A stretch of DNA of 64,000 nucleotides from positions 1 through 64,000 of the forward strand of contig JADGDL010000003.1 in NCBI GenBank assembly GCA_016744875.1, given 5' to 3'. This stretch comes from Sulfurovum sp. GTDB taxonomy: Bacteria > Campylobacterota > Campylobacteria > Campylobacterales > Sulfurovaceae. The notes under the pieces are model-generated. The model was not told the DNA's origin, did not search any database, and saw only the letters and a program-made list of their open reading frames with translations. A program made the position numbers and the translations under genes. Each line of letters begins with the position of its first letter. Position 1 is the first letter of the stretch. Positions 1 to 8,226 of this stretch are shown piece by piece.

Positions 1-128
1 ATACATGCTTTAGGATCTGTTGACAAATACGACCAAGCTTTGGCAATATATGCCATATATACAAAAAAGATAAAAGCAGCTATAAATGTTAGTATTGCTA
101 TTTTCTTAAACGTATTATTTTTTTTCAC
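1..128 (-). CDS. nrfH: NrfH-like cytochrome c nitrite reductase small subunit, N-terminal part
   Basis: Only the first 42 codons lie in the window; the gene runs off the left edge. It begins at a GTG (128-126) with a strong ribosome site, TAAGGAGGGA, at 140-131. The peptide has a short lysine-rich start, one hydrophobic helix (about residues 9-27), then SYLSTDPKAC, which matches the stretch just before the first CxxCH haem site in NrfH/NapC-type membrane cytochromes. By family knowledge NrfH takes electrons from menaquinol and passes them to the periplasmic nitrite reductase NrfA, expected next downstream but outside the window. NapC/NirT paralogues cannot be excluded from this fragment alone. 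Confidence 0.72.
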   Translation of the reverse strand, partial: MKKNNTFKKIAILTFIAAFIFFVYMAYIAKAWSYLSTDPKAC

Positions 129-637
129 ATTCCCTCCTTATATTTTATACTAAATATAAAAGTTTTTAATAAACTCGCCTCCATATAACTGAATTTCCAA
201 ATAGAAGAAAAAGTTATAGCTAAGTATATAATAAAAATCTTACTTACTATTTGATATAAATCAATTTTTCTGATAAAAATGTTAATTCTTTTTTATTATA
301 TGTATTTAAAAGATTTTTAGAATACATAATTCACTTAAAACATACTATCCTTGGGCATTAAAAGCATAATGATCAGTAAAGAATTAGTGTGATTTTTAAT
401 ACCATATAAATAGGGACGAGTGGAAATAGCATAGTGATTTTAAGTAAAGCAGAGAGATATTATCTGAATAAAATCAATCAAACTGATATAAACGCTTCTT
501 ATATATGACGTTAAAATCATAGTGATTACACATCAATAATAAGTTTTAATGATATTTTATATAAATTTTTATGATTTTAATTCTTATTTAAACAATATAC
601 CTTACAATGAATATAGACTAAAATTAAAGGAGTTTTT
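129..637. other. 509-bp divergent intergenic region, nrfH/sqr
   Basis: No credible ORF was found on either strand in this AT-rich stretch. It holds the nrfH ribosome site, the FNR-like box at 251-264 and the sqr ribosome site (AAAGGAG just before 638). The motif ATAGTGATT occurs twice, in the 430s and around 520. TATACC (596-601) and TATAGA (612-617) are possible sqr -10 boxes, but neither is convincing. The length is large for this compact genome and leaves room for an untranslated leader or small RNA, for which no structure was recognised. Confidence 0.5.
223..264 (-). promoter_or_regulatory. FNR-like class II promoter for nrfH
   Basis: A perfect palindrome TTGATATAAATCAA (251-264) matches the FNR consensus TTGAT-N4-ATCAA. 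Reading leftward, a TATACT -10 box sits at 228-223, predicting transcription from about 216. The palindrome centre (257.5) is then at -41.5, the standard class II activator position. The leader to the GTG start would be about 88 nt. The regulator itself is not in the window. Confidence 0.6.
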
Positions 638-2110
638 ATGGCACGATTAATAGTAATGGGTGGTGGTGTTTCAGGACATACTGCCGCTACATTTGCAAAA
701 AAATGGTTAGGGGATGATCACGAAGTAGTAGTGGTTACTCCAAACTCACAGTGGAACTGGATTCCATCTAATATCTGGGTAGGTGTTGGAGAAATGACGA
801 AAAAAGAGGTTGTATTTCCTCTCGCACCTGTATATGAAAAAGCAGGGATCGATTATAAGCAGGCTAAGGCTGTTTCAATTCATCCAAATGGTAAAGCTGA
901 CGCAGATCAATCTTTTATCATTATAGAGTCTACCAAAGAGGGTGATAAAGGTCAAACTGAAGAGTTGACATATGACTACCTTATAAATGCAACAGGTCCT
1001 AAACTGAACTTTGATGCAACAGAGGGGCTTGGTAATGGTAAAGGTGAACTAGGGAAAAACACTGTTTCTGTATGTACAGCTGACCATGCAGTACATGCAA
1101 ACCTTGAGCTTCAACAACTCTTTGAAAAAGCCAAAAAAGGTGAAAGACAAAAGATTCTTGTAGGTACAGGTCACGGTATGTGTACGTGTCAAGGTGCTGC
1201 ATTTGAATACATCTTTAACATTGAACACGAAGCTAAAAAAGCGGGTGTGAGAGACATGTTGGACATCAAGTGGATCTCTAATGAAGCTTTCCTTGGTGAC
1301 TTTGGTATGGGTGGACTTCATATGAAAGTTGGAGGTTACGTTGTAAGTTCTAAACTTTTTGCTGAGTCACTTTATGCAGAAAGAAATGTTGATTGGATCA
1401 TCGGAGCACATGTTAACAAAGTAGAAGAAGGTAAGATCCATTATGAGCTTCTTGATGGTACAATGGGTGAAGAGGAATTTGACTTTTCTATGCTTATCCC
1501 ACCATTTGGAGGTGTAGGCATTAAAGCTTATGACAAAGATGGATCAGACATGACCGATACACTCTTTGCGCCAAACGGATTTATGAAAGTAGATGCGAAG
1601 TATGATGCAGGTGCCTATGAGAACTGGCAAGCGTCTGACTGGCCAAGGACATATCAAAACCCATCATTTAGCAATATCTTTGCATGTGGTATCGCTTTTG
1701 CACCTCCACACCTTATCTCTAAACCTGCGACTTCAGTGAACGGTACGCCGATCAACCCTACTCCACCAAGAACAGGTATGCCTGCAGGTATAACCGGTAA
1801 AGCGGTTGCTCACTCGGTATGTGATATGATCAAGAATGGGGAAAATGCACAGCTTCATGAAGCTTCTATGGCAGAAATGGGTGCAGCATGTGTGGCATCT
1901 GCAGGTAAAGGTATATTCACAGGTAATGCAGCAGCTATGACTGTATATCCTGTAGTTCCTGACTTTGACAAGTACCCAGGTACAGGTCGTGATACAGATT
2001 ATACCTTTGGAGAAATCGGTCTTGCAGGTCACTGGATCAAGCATATCTTACACCATATGTTCATCTATAAAGCAAAGCTCAAGCCAGGTTGGACTTTAAT
2101 TCCAGAATAA
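638..2110 (+). CDS. sqr: Sulfide:quinone oxidoreductase (FAD-dependent)
   Basis: 490 residues. Sqr oxidises sulfide to sulfur/polysulfide on the periplasmic face of the membrane and reduces the quinone pool. The N-terminal dinucleotide fold has VMGGGVSGHTAA (6-17); a second FAD element is YLINATGP (114-121). Cysteines lie at 146, 182, 184, 350, 395 and 418; those near 146-184 and 350 are candidates for the catalytic pair, but the assignment needs an alignment. The C-terminal segment (about 460-490) is histidine-rich, aromatic and amphipathic, like the membrane-anchoring tail of SQRs. The length and cysteine pattern suggest a type III/VI-like SQR rather than the classical type I; flavocytochrome c-type relatives are less likely. 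It has a good AAAGGAG ribosome site and a hairpin just downstream. Confidence 0.8.
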   Translation: MARLIVMGGGVSGHTAATFAKKWLGDDHEVVVVTPNSQWNWIPSNIWVGVGEMTKKEVVFPLAPVYEKAGIDYKQAKAVSIHPNGKADADQSFIIIESTKEGDKGQTEELTYDYLINATGPKLNFDATEGLGNGKGELGKNTVSVCTADHAVHANLELQQLFEKAKKGERQKILVGTGHGMCTCQGAAFEYIFNIEHEAKKAGVRDMLDIKWISNEAFLGDFGMGGLHMKVGGYVVSSKLFAESLYAERNVDWIIGAHVNKVEEGKIHYELLDGTMGEEEFDFSMLIPPFGGVGIKAYDKDGSDMTDTLFAPNGFMKVDAKYDAGAYENWQASDWPRTYQNPSFSNIFACGIAFAPPHLISKPATSVNGTPINPTPPRTGMPAGITGKAVAHSVCDMIKNGENAQLHEASMAEMGAACVASAGKGIFTGNAAAMTVYPVVPDFDKYPGTGRDTDYTFGEIGLAGHWIKHILHHMFIYKAKLKPGWTLIPE

Positions 2111-2129
2111 TCTAGCCAGAGGTAGATGT

Positions 2130-2152
2130 TGAAGTTTCTTTCCGAAACTTCA
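2130..2152 (+). terminator. Hairpin after sqr
   Basis: Perfect 9-bp stem TGAAGTTTC/GAAACTTCA with a 5-nt loop (TTTCC), 20 bp after the sqr stop codon. The flank is TAAAAACA, not a clean T-run, so termination may be incomplete. Confidence 0.5.
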
Positions 2153-2184
2153 TAAAAACAGTCAGTAAAATATTTTTACTTGGC

Positions 2185-2190
2185 TATAAT
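2185..2190 (+). promoter_or_regulatory. Predicted -10 box for the 53-residue ORF
   Basis: TATAAT in the context GGCTATAAT, 22 bp before the ATG at 2212. It follows the sqr hairpin, so the small gene probably has its own start. No clear -35 box is seen, which is usual for sigma-70 promoters in this phylum. Confidence 0.45.
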
Positions 2191-2211
2191 AAAATAATAA
2201 AAAGGATTAAT

Positions 2212-2373
2212 ATGAGACCAGAAGAAGTAAACTTTGCAAAACATGAACATTTTAGCTTAACAATGATTCCTGGAAAATTCGCAAGAGGAATGAGAACAAA
2301 TATTATTTGGCAATTCATCAGATTTATAGCGATCAACCTTAAAATGTTAGTTGTTGTAAGCAAAAGCCACTAA
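2212..2373 (+). CDS. Small hypothetical protein, 53 residues
   Basis: The ORF opens with ATG at 2212 and ends with TAA at 2371-2373. A ribosome site AAAGGATT lies 5-12 bp upstream and a TATAAT box precedes it. The product is basic, with an N-terminal polar part (MRPEEVNFAKHEHF), a GKFARGMRTN stretch and a hydrophobic/aromatic second half (IIWQFIRFIAINLKML) that could form one membrane-associated helix. A perfect 11-bp hairpin follows the stop codon. No function is recognised. A gene with its own promoter, ribosome site and terminator is more likely real than chance. Confidence 0.6.
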   Translation: MRPEEVNFAKHEHFSLTMIPGKFARGMRTNIIWQFIRFIAINLKMLVVVSKSH

Positions 2374-2382
2374 TACTCCCAA

Positions 2383-2407
2383 TGTACCTTAGATCTTCTA
2401 AGGTACA
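2383..2407 (+). terminator. 11-bp perfect hairpin after the small ORF
   Basis: TGTACCTTAGA (2383-2393) pairs with TCTAAGGTACA (2397-2407) around a 3-nt loop, 10 bp past the stop codon. No T-run follows, so it is a probable terminator or mRNA-stabilising hairpin. Confidence 0.5.
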
Positions 2408-2481
2408 CATACCATAACGTTTATCCTATTTTTACCCTATCAAGATACCTAAACATAGCATAAGCGTTTTAAAGAGAAAAA

Positions 2482-3291
2482 ATGATAAAAAAAATTATAC
2501 AATACCCTACAGTAATGAGTTTAGAGTTTGGCGGGAATGTACGCCATTTTGATAATACCCTACTAGCGATCATCCAAGATTTAAAAGACACTATAGTCGC
2601 CAATGACCTCAATGCTCTTGCCGCATTTCAAATAGGTTCCCCTCTTTCTGTGATTGTTATCAAACAAGATGAAGATCAGTTTGTGGAAATAATAAACCCG
2701 GTGATCATAAAAAGAGAAGGGTCTGTCACTCCTGTTGAATCTACAGCATATTTTCCAGGCTTAAGTGCAAAAACAAAACGATATGAAAAAATCAAGCTCA
2801 TGTACGAAGATAGAGAAGGTAACCAGCAGTTTCTGTCTGCCGAAGATGATCTAGCTATAACTATTCAAAGAAAAACAGATTATTTACTTGGTGCAAACTT
2901 TAGAGTGAGAATGAATGAAGAAGAAAAAAACCTCTTTGATAATAAACTTGAGTTTGGAACAGATGATATTGATCATAATGCCTGCCCTACTGTATTTAAA
3001 AGGGACAGAATACTTAACTTCATCAAATATGGATTTATTGCGGGTGTGATTGGCTTACTGCTAAGCTTTTTTGTTGATACTGAGATAGCACAGACCCTTA
3101 AAACAGTAGAGAACTATCTTATGCTGACACTCGTTGCCTTGATCATCATTTATTTTTTATATGCTCAGCATGAGGGGAAACAATATAAACAGTGTACTTC
3201 CTGTCAAATAGGTAATATACTTGGAACAGTAGTCATTTTAACTGGAAAACTGCTTTTACTCTTTTTAGCAAATTATTTATTACTTTATTAA
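2482..3291 (+). CDS. Peptide-deformylase-like pseudoenzyme with C-terminal membrane helices
   Basis: 269 residues. Residues 1-145 follow the peptide deformylase layout: the GxGLAAxQ motif is recognisable as ALAAFQIG (45-52), the EGCLS motif appears as ESTAYFPGLS (86-95), and the QHExDHLxG helix as IQRKTDYLLG (128-137). Both metal-binding histidines, the catalytic Glu and the Cys ligand are absent, so deformylase activity is very unlikely. After a linker come three hydrophobic segments (about 178-197, 212-227 and 245-267) with a CTSC pair (238-241) between the second and third. A membrane-bound ligand-binding or regulatory role is inference. It stands alone between a hairpin and a convergent gene; the start has a purine-rich AAAGAGAAAA site. 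Confidence 0.6.
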   Translation: MIKKIIQYPTVMSLEFGGNVRHFDNTLLAIIQDLKDTIVANDLNALAAFQIGSPLSVIVIKQDEDQFVEIINPVIIKREGSVTPVESTAYFPGLSAKTKRYEKIKLMYEDREGNQQFLSAEDDLAITIQRKTDYLLGANFRVRMNEEEKNLFDNKLEFGTDDIDHNACPTVFKRDRILNFIKYGFIAGVIGLLLSFFVDTEIAQTLKTVENYLMLTLVALIIIYFLYAQHEGKQYKQCTSCQIGNILGTVVILTGKLLLLFLANYLLLY

Positions 3292-3460
3292 ATATTCGTA
3301 CACACTAATTTCTCCTTGAGGGAGCGTATACAATAAGTTGTCACTTCCAATGGAATACTCTACAAACTTTTGAAGTAAAAAACAAGATAGAAAACCTTAT
3401 AAAATAAAACATTTTTGATATACTCTTAATACTAAAATATCGTGATAAAATGTGTTTAAA

Positions 3461-4252
3461 TTACTTTTTAAACTGCATATTGAAACCTATAAACACTTGC
3501 CATTCAGCCCAACCATCTCCCTTGTTTGCTATGGAGTACTGGGGTTCTATAAAGACATTGTAAACTATATCGTCTGTGGGTATAACCTGTCCGATACCAA
3601 GACCCAATGGAACGGTATAGGTATCATGTTCAAAGTCATATACCATGATCCCCGTTGATCGTAAATAAGTACCACCGCCAAGTTGATACATAGCAAATGG
3701 TTGAAATGCTCCTGAATTCACATCATCACGATTATCATCACCAGAAAAACTTGCTTGCCAGATCAGTAAATAACCATATTGAAAAGTTGGAGACTCCGCA
3801 TTAAAAAGAACATTTGCCAAACCAGCTGTATTCTTTCCACCTCCCAATACATCATCTGTTGCCGTATCTAATGTGAGTTGTGGTCCCACACCAAAACTGA
3901 CGGAAGGGTTACCCACATCGATCATATAAGCAGCAAAAATGTTGAAATCACCCACACCACTCTTGTGACTGTTGTTAACATTCACCGGGAAAGTGTTAAT
4001 AGGTAGTGAAGCACGCAGCAACCAGTTACTCTCACCTACACTAAAGGGTTGAGCATAACGTAACCATGCCGTATTGGCAGTTAAATCTCCCGGACCTGTG
4101 AATTCACCCATGGCATAGTCGTGAATATTGAAAGCTGTGAAATTAGCCAAAGGATTGTTAGCTTGTGCTAAATCATCAGCCTTTAAAAACTGACTACTGC
4201 CTAACAAGAACAATCCCGCGAAGAGAAAACTTTTTATACGTGTATTTTTCAT
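3461..4252 (-). CDS. Outer-membrane beta-barrel-like protein
   Basis: 263 residues with a clear Sec signal peptide (basic MKNTRIK, hydrophobic core, likely cleavage near LKA/DD at about residue 25). The mature part is rich in alternating aromatic/polar segments with Gly, Asn and Asp turns (for example FGVGPQLTLDTATDD, QYGYLLIWQASFSG) and ends near FIGFNMQFKK, typical of porin-like barrels. It resembles the proteobacterial family often mislabelled 'neuromedin U' and related to MetA-pathway transporters; the substrate is unknown. It is preceded by an unusual repeat-containing control region and is not in an operon. Confidence 0.6.
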   Translation of the reverse strand: MKNTRIKSFLFAGLFLLGSSQFLKADDLAQANNPLANFTAFNIHDYAMGEFTGPGDLTANTAWLRYAQPFSVGESNWLLRASLPINTFPVNVNNSHKSGVGDFNIFAAYMIDVGNPSVSFGVGPQLTLDTATDDVLGGGKNTAGLANVLFNAESPTFQYGYLLIWQASFSGDDNRDDVNSGAFQPFAMYQLGGGTYLRSTGIMVYDFEHDTYTVPLGLGIGQVIPTDDIVYNVFIEPQYSIANKGDGWAEWQVFIGFNMQFKK

Positions 4253-4600
4253 AAAATCTCCTATTTATAATTATTCTGTTGATGTTTGTGGGAATAATAA
4301 CTCATATCTCCCACAGATAGTTGATATACTATTATACTAACAAAAATTGAATGTTCTATATATCCAAAAATAGCATATTTTATAACGTTTATCGCTATAG
4401 CAACGTTTACGGACCATAAAATGTTCTATATAGGAAGTTTTATAATGAAAACTATACAAAAAATGTAACGGGAAATTTTAGTGTGTTTTAGTATTGTTAA
4501 TTGGAAATGATAATTGAAGGATGTAAATAAATTTGCAAGGAAAAACCTTGCAAATTTGCACCAAGAATAAATCTTGGAAAAAGAAGTCGAAAGGTATCGA
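4253..4600. other. 348-bp intergenic region with paired direct repeats
   Basis: No ORF is supported. A 13-bp sequence, AATGTTCTATATA, occurs at 4350-4362 and 4420-4432, exactly 70 bp apart. Between them AACGTTTA occurs at about 4384-4391 and 4402-4409, 18 bp apart. These lie 98-180 bp upstream of the beta-barrel gene start. The left part also holds the rplM-rpsI terminator (4529-4557). Confidence 0.5.
4529..4557 (-). terminator. rplM-rpsI terminator
   Basis: Perfect 12-bp stem AAATTTGCAAGG/CCTTGCAAATTT with a 5-nt A-loop (T on the transcript), about 45 bp after the rpsI stop codon. In the leftward direction it is followed by an AT-rich ATTTACATCC stretch. Confidence 0.7.
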
Positions 4601-4990
4601 CTATCTTTTTGAGAACTGTGGAGATCTTCTCGCTTTTTTCTTACCTGGTTTCTTACGCTCAACAACTCTAGAGTCACGAGTAAGAAGACCCATAGGCTTA
4701 AGGATCGCTCTGAAAGATGGTTCAAACTCAACAAGAGCTTTAGTGATACCATGCTTAAGTGCATCTGCTTGCGCTGAATAACCACCACCAAGTGTAGTTG
4801 CTCTAACGTTCATAGACTCTAATTGCTTAGTAGCTTCAAGTGGAAGTCTTACTTTCATTTTAAGTGTTTCATGTCCACCTAACCATTGGTCAAGTGTTTT
4901 ACCGTTGATAAGCATTTCACCGTTACCTGGAGTCAACCAAACTTTAGCGATAGCCGCTTTTCTTTTTCCTGTTGCATAAATAGTTGCCAT
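4601..4990 (-). CDS. rpsI: 30S ribosomal protein S9
   Basis: 129 residues, the normal bacterial length. It starts MATIYATGKRKAAIAKVWL and ends in the family's basic tail KKPGKKKARRSPQFSKR, which reaches into the ribosomal P site. It lies 2 bp downstream of rplM, the conserved L13-S9 operon, and is followed by a strong hairpin. Confidence 0.98.
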   Translation of the reverse strand: MATIYATGKRKAAIAKVWLTPGNGEMLINGKTLDQWLGGHETLKMKVRLPLEATKQLESMNVRATTLGGGYSAQADALKHGITKALVEFEPSFRAILKPMGLLTRDSRVVERKKPGKKKARRSPQFSKR

Positions 4991-4992
4991 GA

Positions 4993-5418
4993 TTACGCTT
5001 CCTTATTAATTTGTGCAGTATGTGGGTGCTCTGCACCTGCATATACTTTAAGTTTTTTAAGCATTGCTCTACCAAGTGTAGTCTTTGGAAGCATACCTCT
5101 TACAGCCAATCTGAAAAGTTTTTCAGTGTGGTTTTCTAGCATATCGTCAAGTTTTTTACTTTTAGTTGAACCAAAGTAACCTGAGTGAGTAAAGTACTCT
5201 TTTTGCTCTAGTTTAGCACCTGAGAATTTTGCTTTTTCAGCGTTAATGATCACTACGTAATCACCACAGTCTACGTTTGGTGTAAATGATGGCTTGTGTT
5301 TACCTCTAAGAAGTGTTGCTACTTCAGTTAAGATACGACCAAAAGTTTTACCTTCTGCATCGATCAAAACCCAGTCACGTGTTACGTCAGCAGGTTTAAG
5401 AACTGATGTTAATTTCAT
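4993..5418 (-). CDS. rplM: 50S ribosomal protein L13
   Basis: 141 residues. Typical L13 features are visible: the N-terminal DWVLIDAEGKTFGRI, the central GDYVVIINAEKAKFSG and the MLPKTTLGRAMLKKLKVY segment. It is the first gene of the two-gene rplM-rpsI operon. An AAGGATT ribosome site precedes the ATG. Confidence 0.98.
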   Translation of the reverse strand: MKLTSVLKPADVTRDWVLIDAEGKTFGRILTEVATLLRGKHKPSFTPNVDCGDYVVIINAEKAKFSGAKLEQKEYFTHSGYFGSTKSKKLDDMLENHTEKLFRLAVRGMLPKTTLGRAMLKKLKVYAGAEHPHTAQINKEA

Positions 5419-5502
5419 GTTGAATCCTTGTTAAAATGAGAGCCTTCGCTCTTTTGTGGAGGAATAATACCCAGTTAACCTTAAAATTTATTTAAATTAA
5501 GT

Positions 5503-8226
5503 TTAACTTAAGGTTATACGCTCAATTCCCTCTTTTAAAAGATAAACAACCATTCCTTCTGTTCTTTTTCCTGTAATATTTTCGATAGCTTTTTTATAAT
5601 ACCCAACTTGATTTTGATGTTTCACTGCATATTTTTTGGAACTCTTATAATCAACAACCAAATTATGATCTTCATACTCCAAAAGAAGATCTATCTGTTT
5701 GAGTTCACCCTCAAAACTCAGTGATTGTTCTTTACGCACTATTGCACCTTGGAGTAAAGACTGAAATGTTTTGTTTTCTATGAGTGCTCTAATGCGTTGC
5801 TCTATCTCGTCAATACTTTCAGGACTGAGTTGTTGGCCATATTTATTGTTCATCGATATCATAGCATTGGACAAACTCAATGCATCAAACGTACCTAACA
5901 TCTCTAAAGCATAATGTAAAGCCGTACCAAAAAGGATGGCTTCATAATCTTTCTCTTCTTCCTCATCCAGCGTTAAAGTTTCTTGTGTCCCATAATGGGA
6001 AAGGACAATAGCTTTCTCATTGATCTCTTCTTCAATGTGGGATTCTAAATGTTCCACATCTAATGTACCAATAGACATTGTCTCCAACCCTATCTCATCA
6101 AAAACAGACTCTTTAGCTTTTCGTATCACTATCAAACCATCGACTGCACGTGTAAGTGCCACATACAGTACATTTTTACTGTCTTTTAACGCAGAAGCTT
6201 TTCTCTCTTCCATGATCTTGGCATATACTTCATCAAAGTTTTCTCTGCCTTTGGTTCTATAAAGAATTTTATCTATATAAAGATTGTCATTATAGTGATA
6301 GATAAGTGCAGACTTGTCAGCGTTTTTACGTGTCAATTTGTCTAAGAGTATCACATACTCAAATTCCAAACCTTTGGAGCCATGTACAGTCATGATCTTC
6401 GCACCATGCACAGAATTGGATGCCACAGCGATGCTCGAGCTTTTAAACTCTTCTACAAATGTTGGAATGTCAGACAAGGCAGAAGCAAATTCCAAAAGCT
6501 TAAGCACGTTCAAGTCATCATCAAAATACCCAAACTCCCGTACCAGTCTGTCTAAAACCTGTAAAGGAGACATAAATGCAGAGAACCATGTGATATCTAC
6601 TTCTTCTAATATTTTATTCACTTTAAGAAGCATGGCCTGTGCATCTATCTTTTCACCAAAAAACAGATATTCGCACATCGCAACCAAAGCAGCTATTTTA
6701 GGGATATTTTTTAGTGAAGAAGAAGTTTTTAAAAGCGTATGTATACCTTCATGCTCACAAGCTTCCTGCAGACTCTGTCCATCTTTATTGGTATGTACCA
6801 AAAAAGCGATCTCATCGACAGGTACACCCAACTCTAAAAGTCGTTTTGCTTGTGTCACTGCCTCATTTATGAGTTCGTCAGATTCTAACACCTCTACATA
6901 CCCTTCAGGTGCACCGACTCTACTCTTTTGCGCAGTATATCCTTCCATCGTTTTTGCAAACCAGAAATTGACTTGCTCCACCACATTTTTAGAGCTTCTG
7001 TAGTTTGTATCCATAGGTAAGATATCTACACCATAGTTTTCTGCTACTTTGTCAAACAACTCTTCTACCCCACCACGAAAACGGTAGAGTGATTGTTTCG
7101 TATCTCCCACATAAAAAAAGCTTTTGAATTCACTCTGTCCATGTCCAGCAAAAATCTCATCTATCAGTGGTTGAAGTAACAAGAACTGCAATGTAGAGGT
7201 ATCTTGAAATTCATCAAGCAGTATATGTTTGAACTTTGCATCTATTTTAAAATACAGGAACTCTTTGCTCATGCTCTCATGTAAAAGTCTGTAGGTAAAG
7301 TAGGTCAGGTCATCAAAAGTCAATACTCCTGAGGTTTTAGCATTGGTGATCGTAGCATTTTTATAGTAATCATAGATTTGAAAAAGATTATGTAAAACCA
7401 TCTCTTCTCTTATTTTTGCCCAAAGTGCTAACGCTTGTTTAAGTCTCTCATACAAATCCTCTATCTCACTGTTTGCTACTTTACTAAACCAGGAATGGTC
7501 CCCCAGCGTCTCTTTTTCAAACAGCGACTTTCCAAAAAGTGCTTTTACATTACTTGTCTCAAACTGTTTCATGCAGCGTGCTGCAGCACTGGCATTTTCT
7601 AGTGCTTTTATCATCTGGAGACGTAAAACTTCACATACCTCTTCCTGTTTTATTAAAGAGAGTGATTTTTCTTCTTGTTTAGGAAGTAAAGGATCAACTT
7701 TGTAAAAGTTCTGCATCAGATCAAAGATCTTCCCAAAACGTTTATCTTCTATATCCATAGCCAACTTCACCAAGTTAGAGAGTAATCCTTCAGCATATAC
7801 CTCATCTAAAAAATGTTTCTCTAACGCATCTTCACCTTCTGTTTTTGTTACAAAGTCAGGTTCAAGTCCCAATTCCAAAGAGGCTGAACGTAAAATACCG
7901 GAGAAAAAACTGTCAAGTGTCACTATGTAAGAACTGGAAGCCAAAAATCGAGCCAATATTTCTGGCTGTTTTACAGACAACTCTTCTCTGTTGAACCCAG
8001 TCTGTACACAAATAGCATCTAAAAATGCTTCATTCTCTTCCAGATTTCGTAAAGAGTCTACCACCCTTTGTCTCATCTCTGCTGCTGCTTTGTTGGTGAA
8101 TGTTGCAGCAAGTATACTGTTAGGAGACTCTCCCATAAAAAGCAATGATATGTAACGGACTGAGAGTGCAAAGGTTTTTCCGGATCCTGCTGAAGCGGAG
8201 TAGGCTAAATGTTCTTTAAAATTCAT
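5503..8226 (-). CDS. addA: AddA-like UvrD/Rep family helicase-nuclease
   Basis: 907 residues. AddA is the 3'-5' helicase-nuclease subunit that processes double-strand ends for RecA. Walker A is SASAGSGKT (about 10-18), Walker B is LLDEFQDTS, followed by FYVGDTKQSLYRFRGG (motif III), DTNYRSS (motif IV), MTVHGSKGLEFEYVIL (motif V) and LYVALTRA (motif VI). The C-terminus carries a PD-(D/E)xK nuclease signature, LVVDYKSSKK, with a QxxxY-like element (QVGYYKKAI). It overlaps the upstream addB-like gene by 4 bp, so the two are translationally coupled. In Helicobacter the two subunits are encoded at separate loci; here they are adjacent. Confidence 0.9.
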   Translation of the reverse strand: MNFKEHLAYSASAGSGKTFALSVRYISLLFMGESPNSILAATFTNKAAAEMRQRVVDSLRNLEENEAFLDAICVQTGFNREELSVKQPEILARFLASSSYIVTLDSFFSGILRSASLELGLEPDFVTKTEGEDALEKHFLDEVYAEGLLSNLVKLAMDIEDKRFGKIFDLMQNFYKVDPLLPKQEEKSLSLIKQEEVCEVLRLQMIKALENASAAARCMKQFETSNVKALFGKSLFEKETLGDHSWFSKVANSEIEDLYERLKQALALWAKIREEMVLHNLFQIYDYYKNATITNAKTSGVLTFDDLTYFTYRLLHESMSKEFLYFKIDAKFKHILLDEFQDTSTLQFLLLQPLIDEIFAGHGQSEFKSFFYVGDTKQSLYRFRGGVEELFDKVAENYGVDILPMDTNYRSSKNVVEQVNFWFAKTMEGYTAQKSRVGAPEGYVEVLESDELINEAVTQAKRLLELGVPVDEIAFLVHTNKDGQSLQEACEHEGIHTLLKTSSSLKNIPKIAALVAMCEYLFFGEKIDAQAMLLKVNKILEEVDITWFSAFMSPLQVLDRLVREFGYFDDDLNVLKLLEFASALSDIPTFVEEFKSSSIAVASNSVHGAKIMTVHGSKGLEFEYVILLDKLTRKNADKSALIYHYNDNLYIDKILYRTKGRENFDEVYAKIMEERKASALKDSKNVLYVALTRAVDGLIVIRKAKESVFDEIGLETMSIGTLDVEHLESHIEEEINEKAIVLSHYGTQETLTLDEEEEKDYEAILFGTALHYALEMLGTFDALSLSNAMISMNNKYGQQLSPESIDEIEQRIRALIENKTFQSLLQGAIVRKEQSLSFEGELKQIDLLLEYEDHNLVVDYKSSKKYAVKHQNQVGYYKKAIENITGKRTEGMVVYLLKEGIERITLS

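Noticed and set aside
999..1321. Leftward ORFs of 67 and 90 codons inside sqr
   Set aside because: They lie wholly antisense to a well-supported enzyme gene, have no ribosome site, and their Cys/His/Phe-rich translations look like reverse-strand shadow sequence.
3452..3658. 68-codon rightward ORF overlapping the barrel gene
   Set aside because: It runs antisense through the C-terminus of a gene with a clear signal peptide and barrel pattern.
6314..7003. 229-codon rightward ORF within addA
   Set aside because: It is antisense to the helicase core motifs and is Ser/Thr/Cys-rich, typical of a shadow frame.
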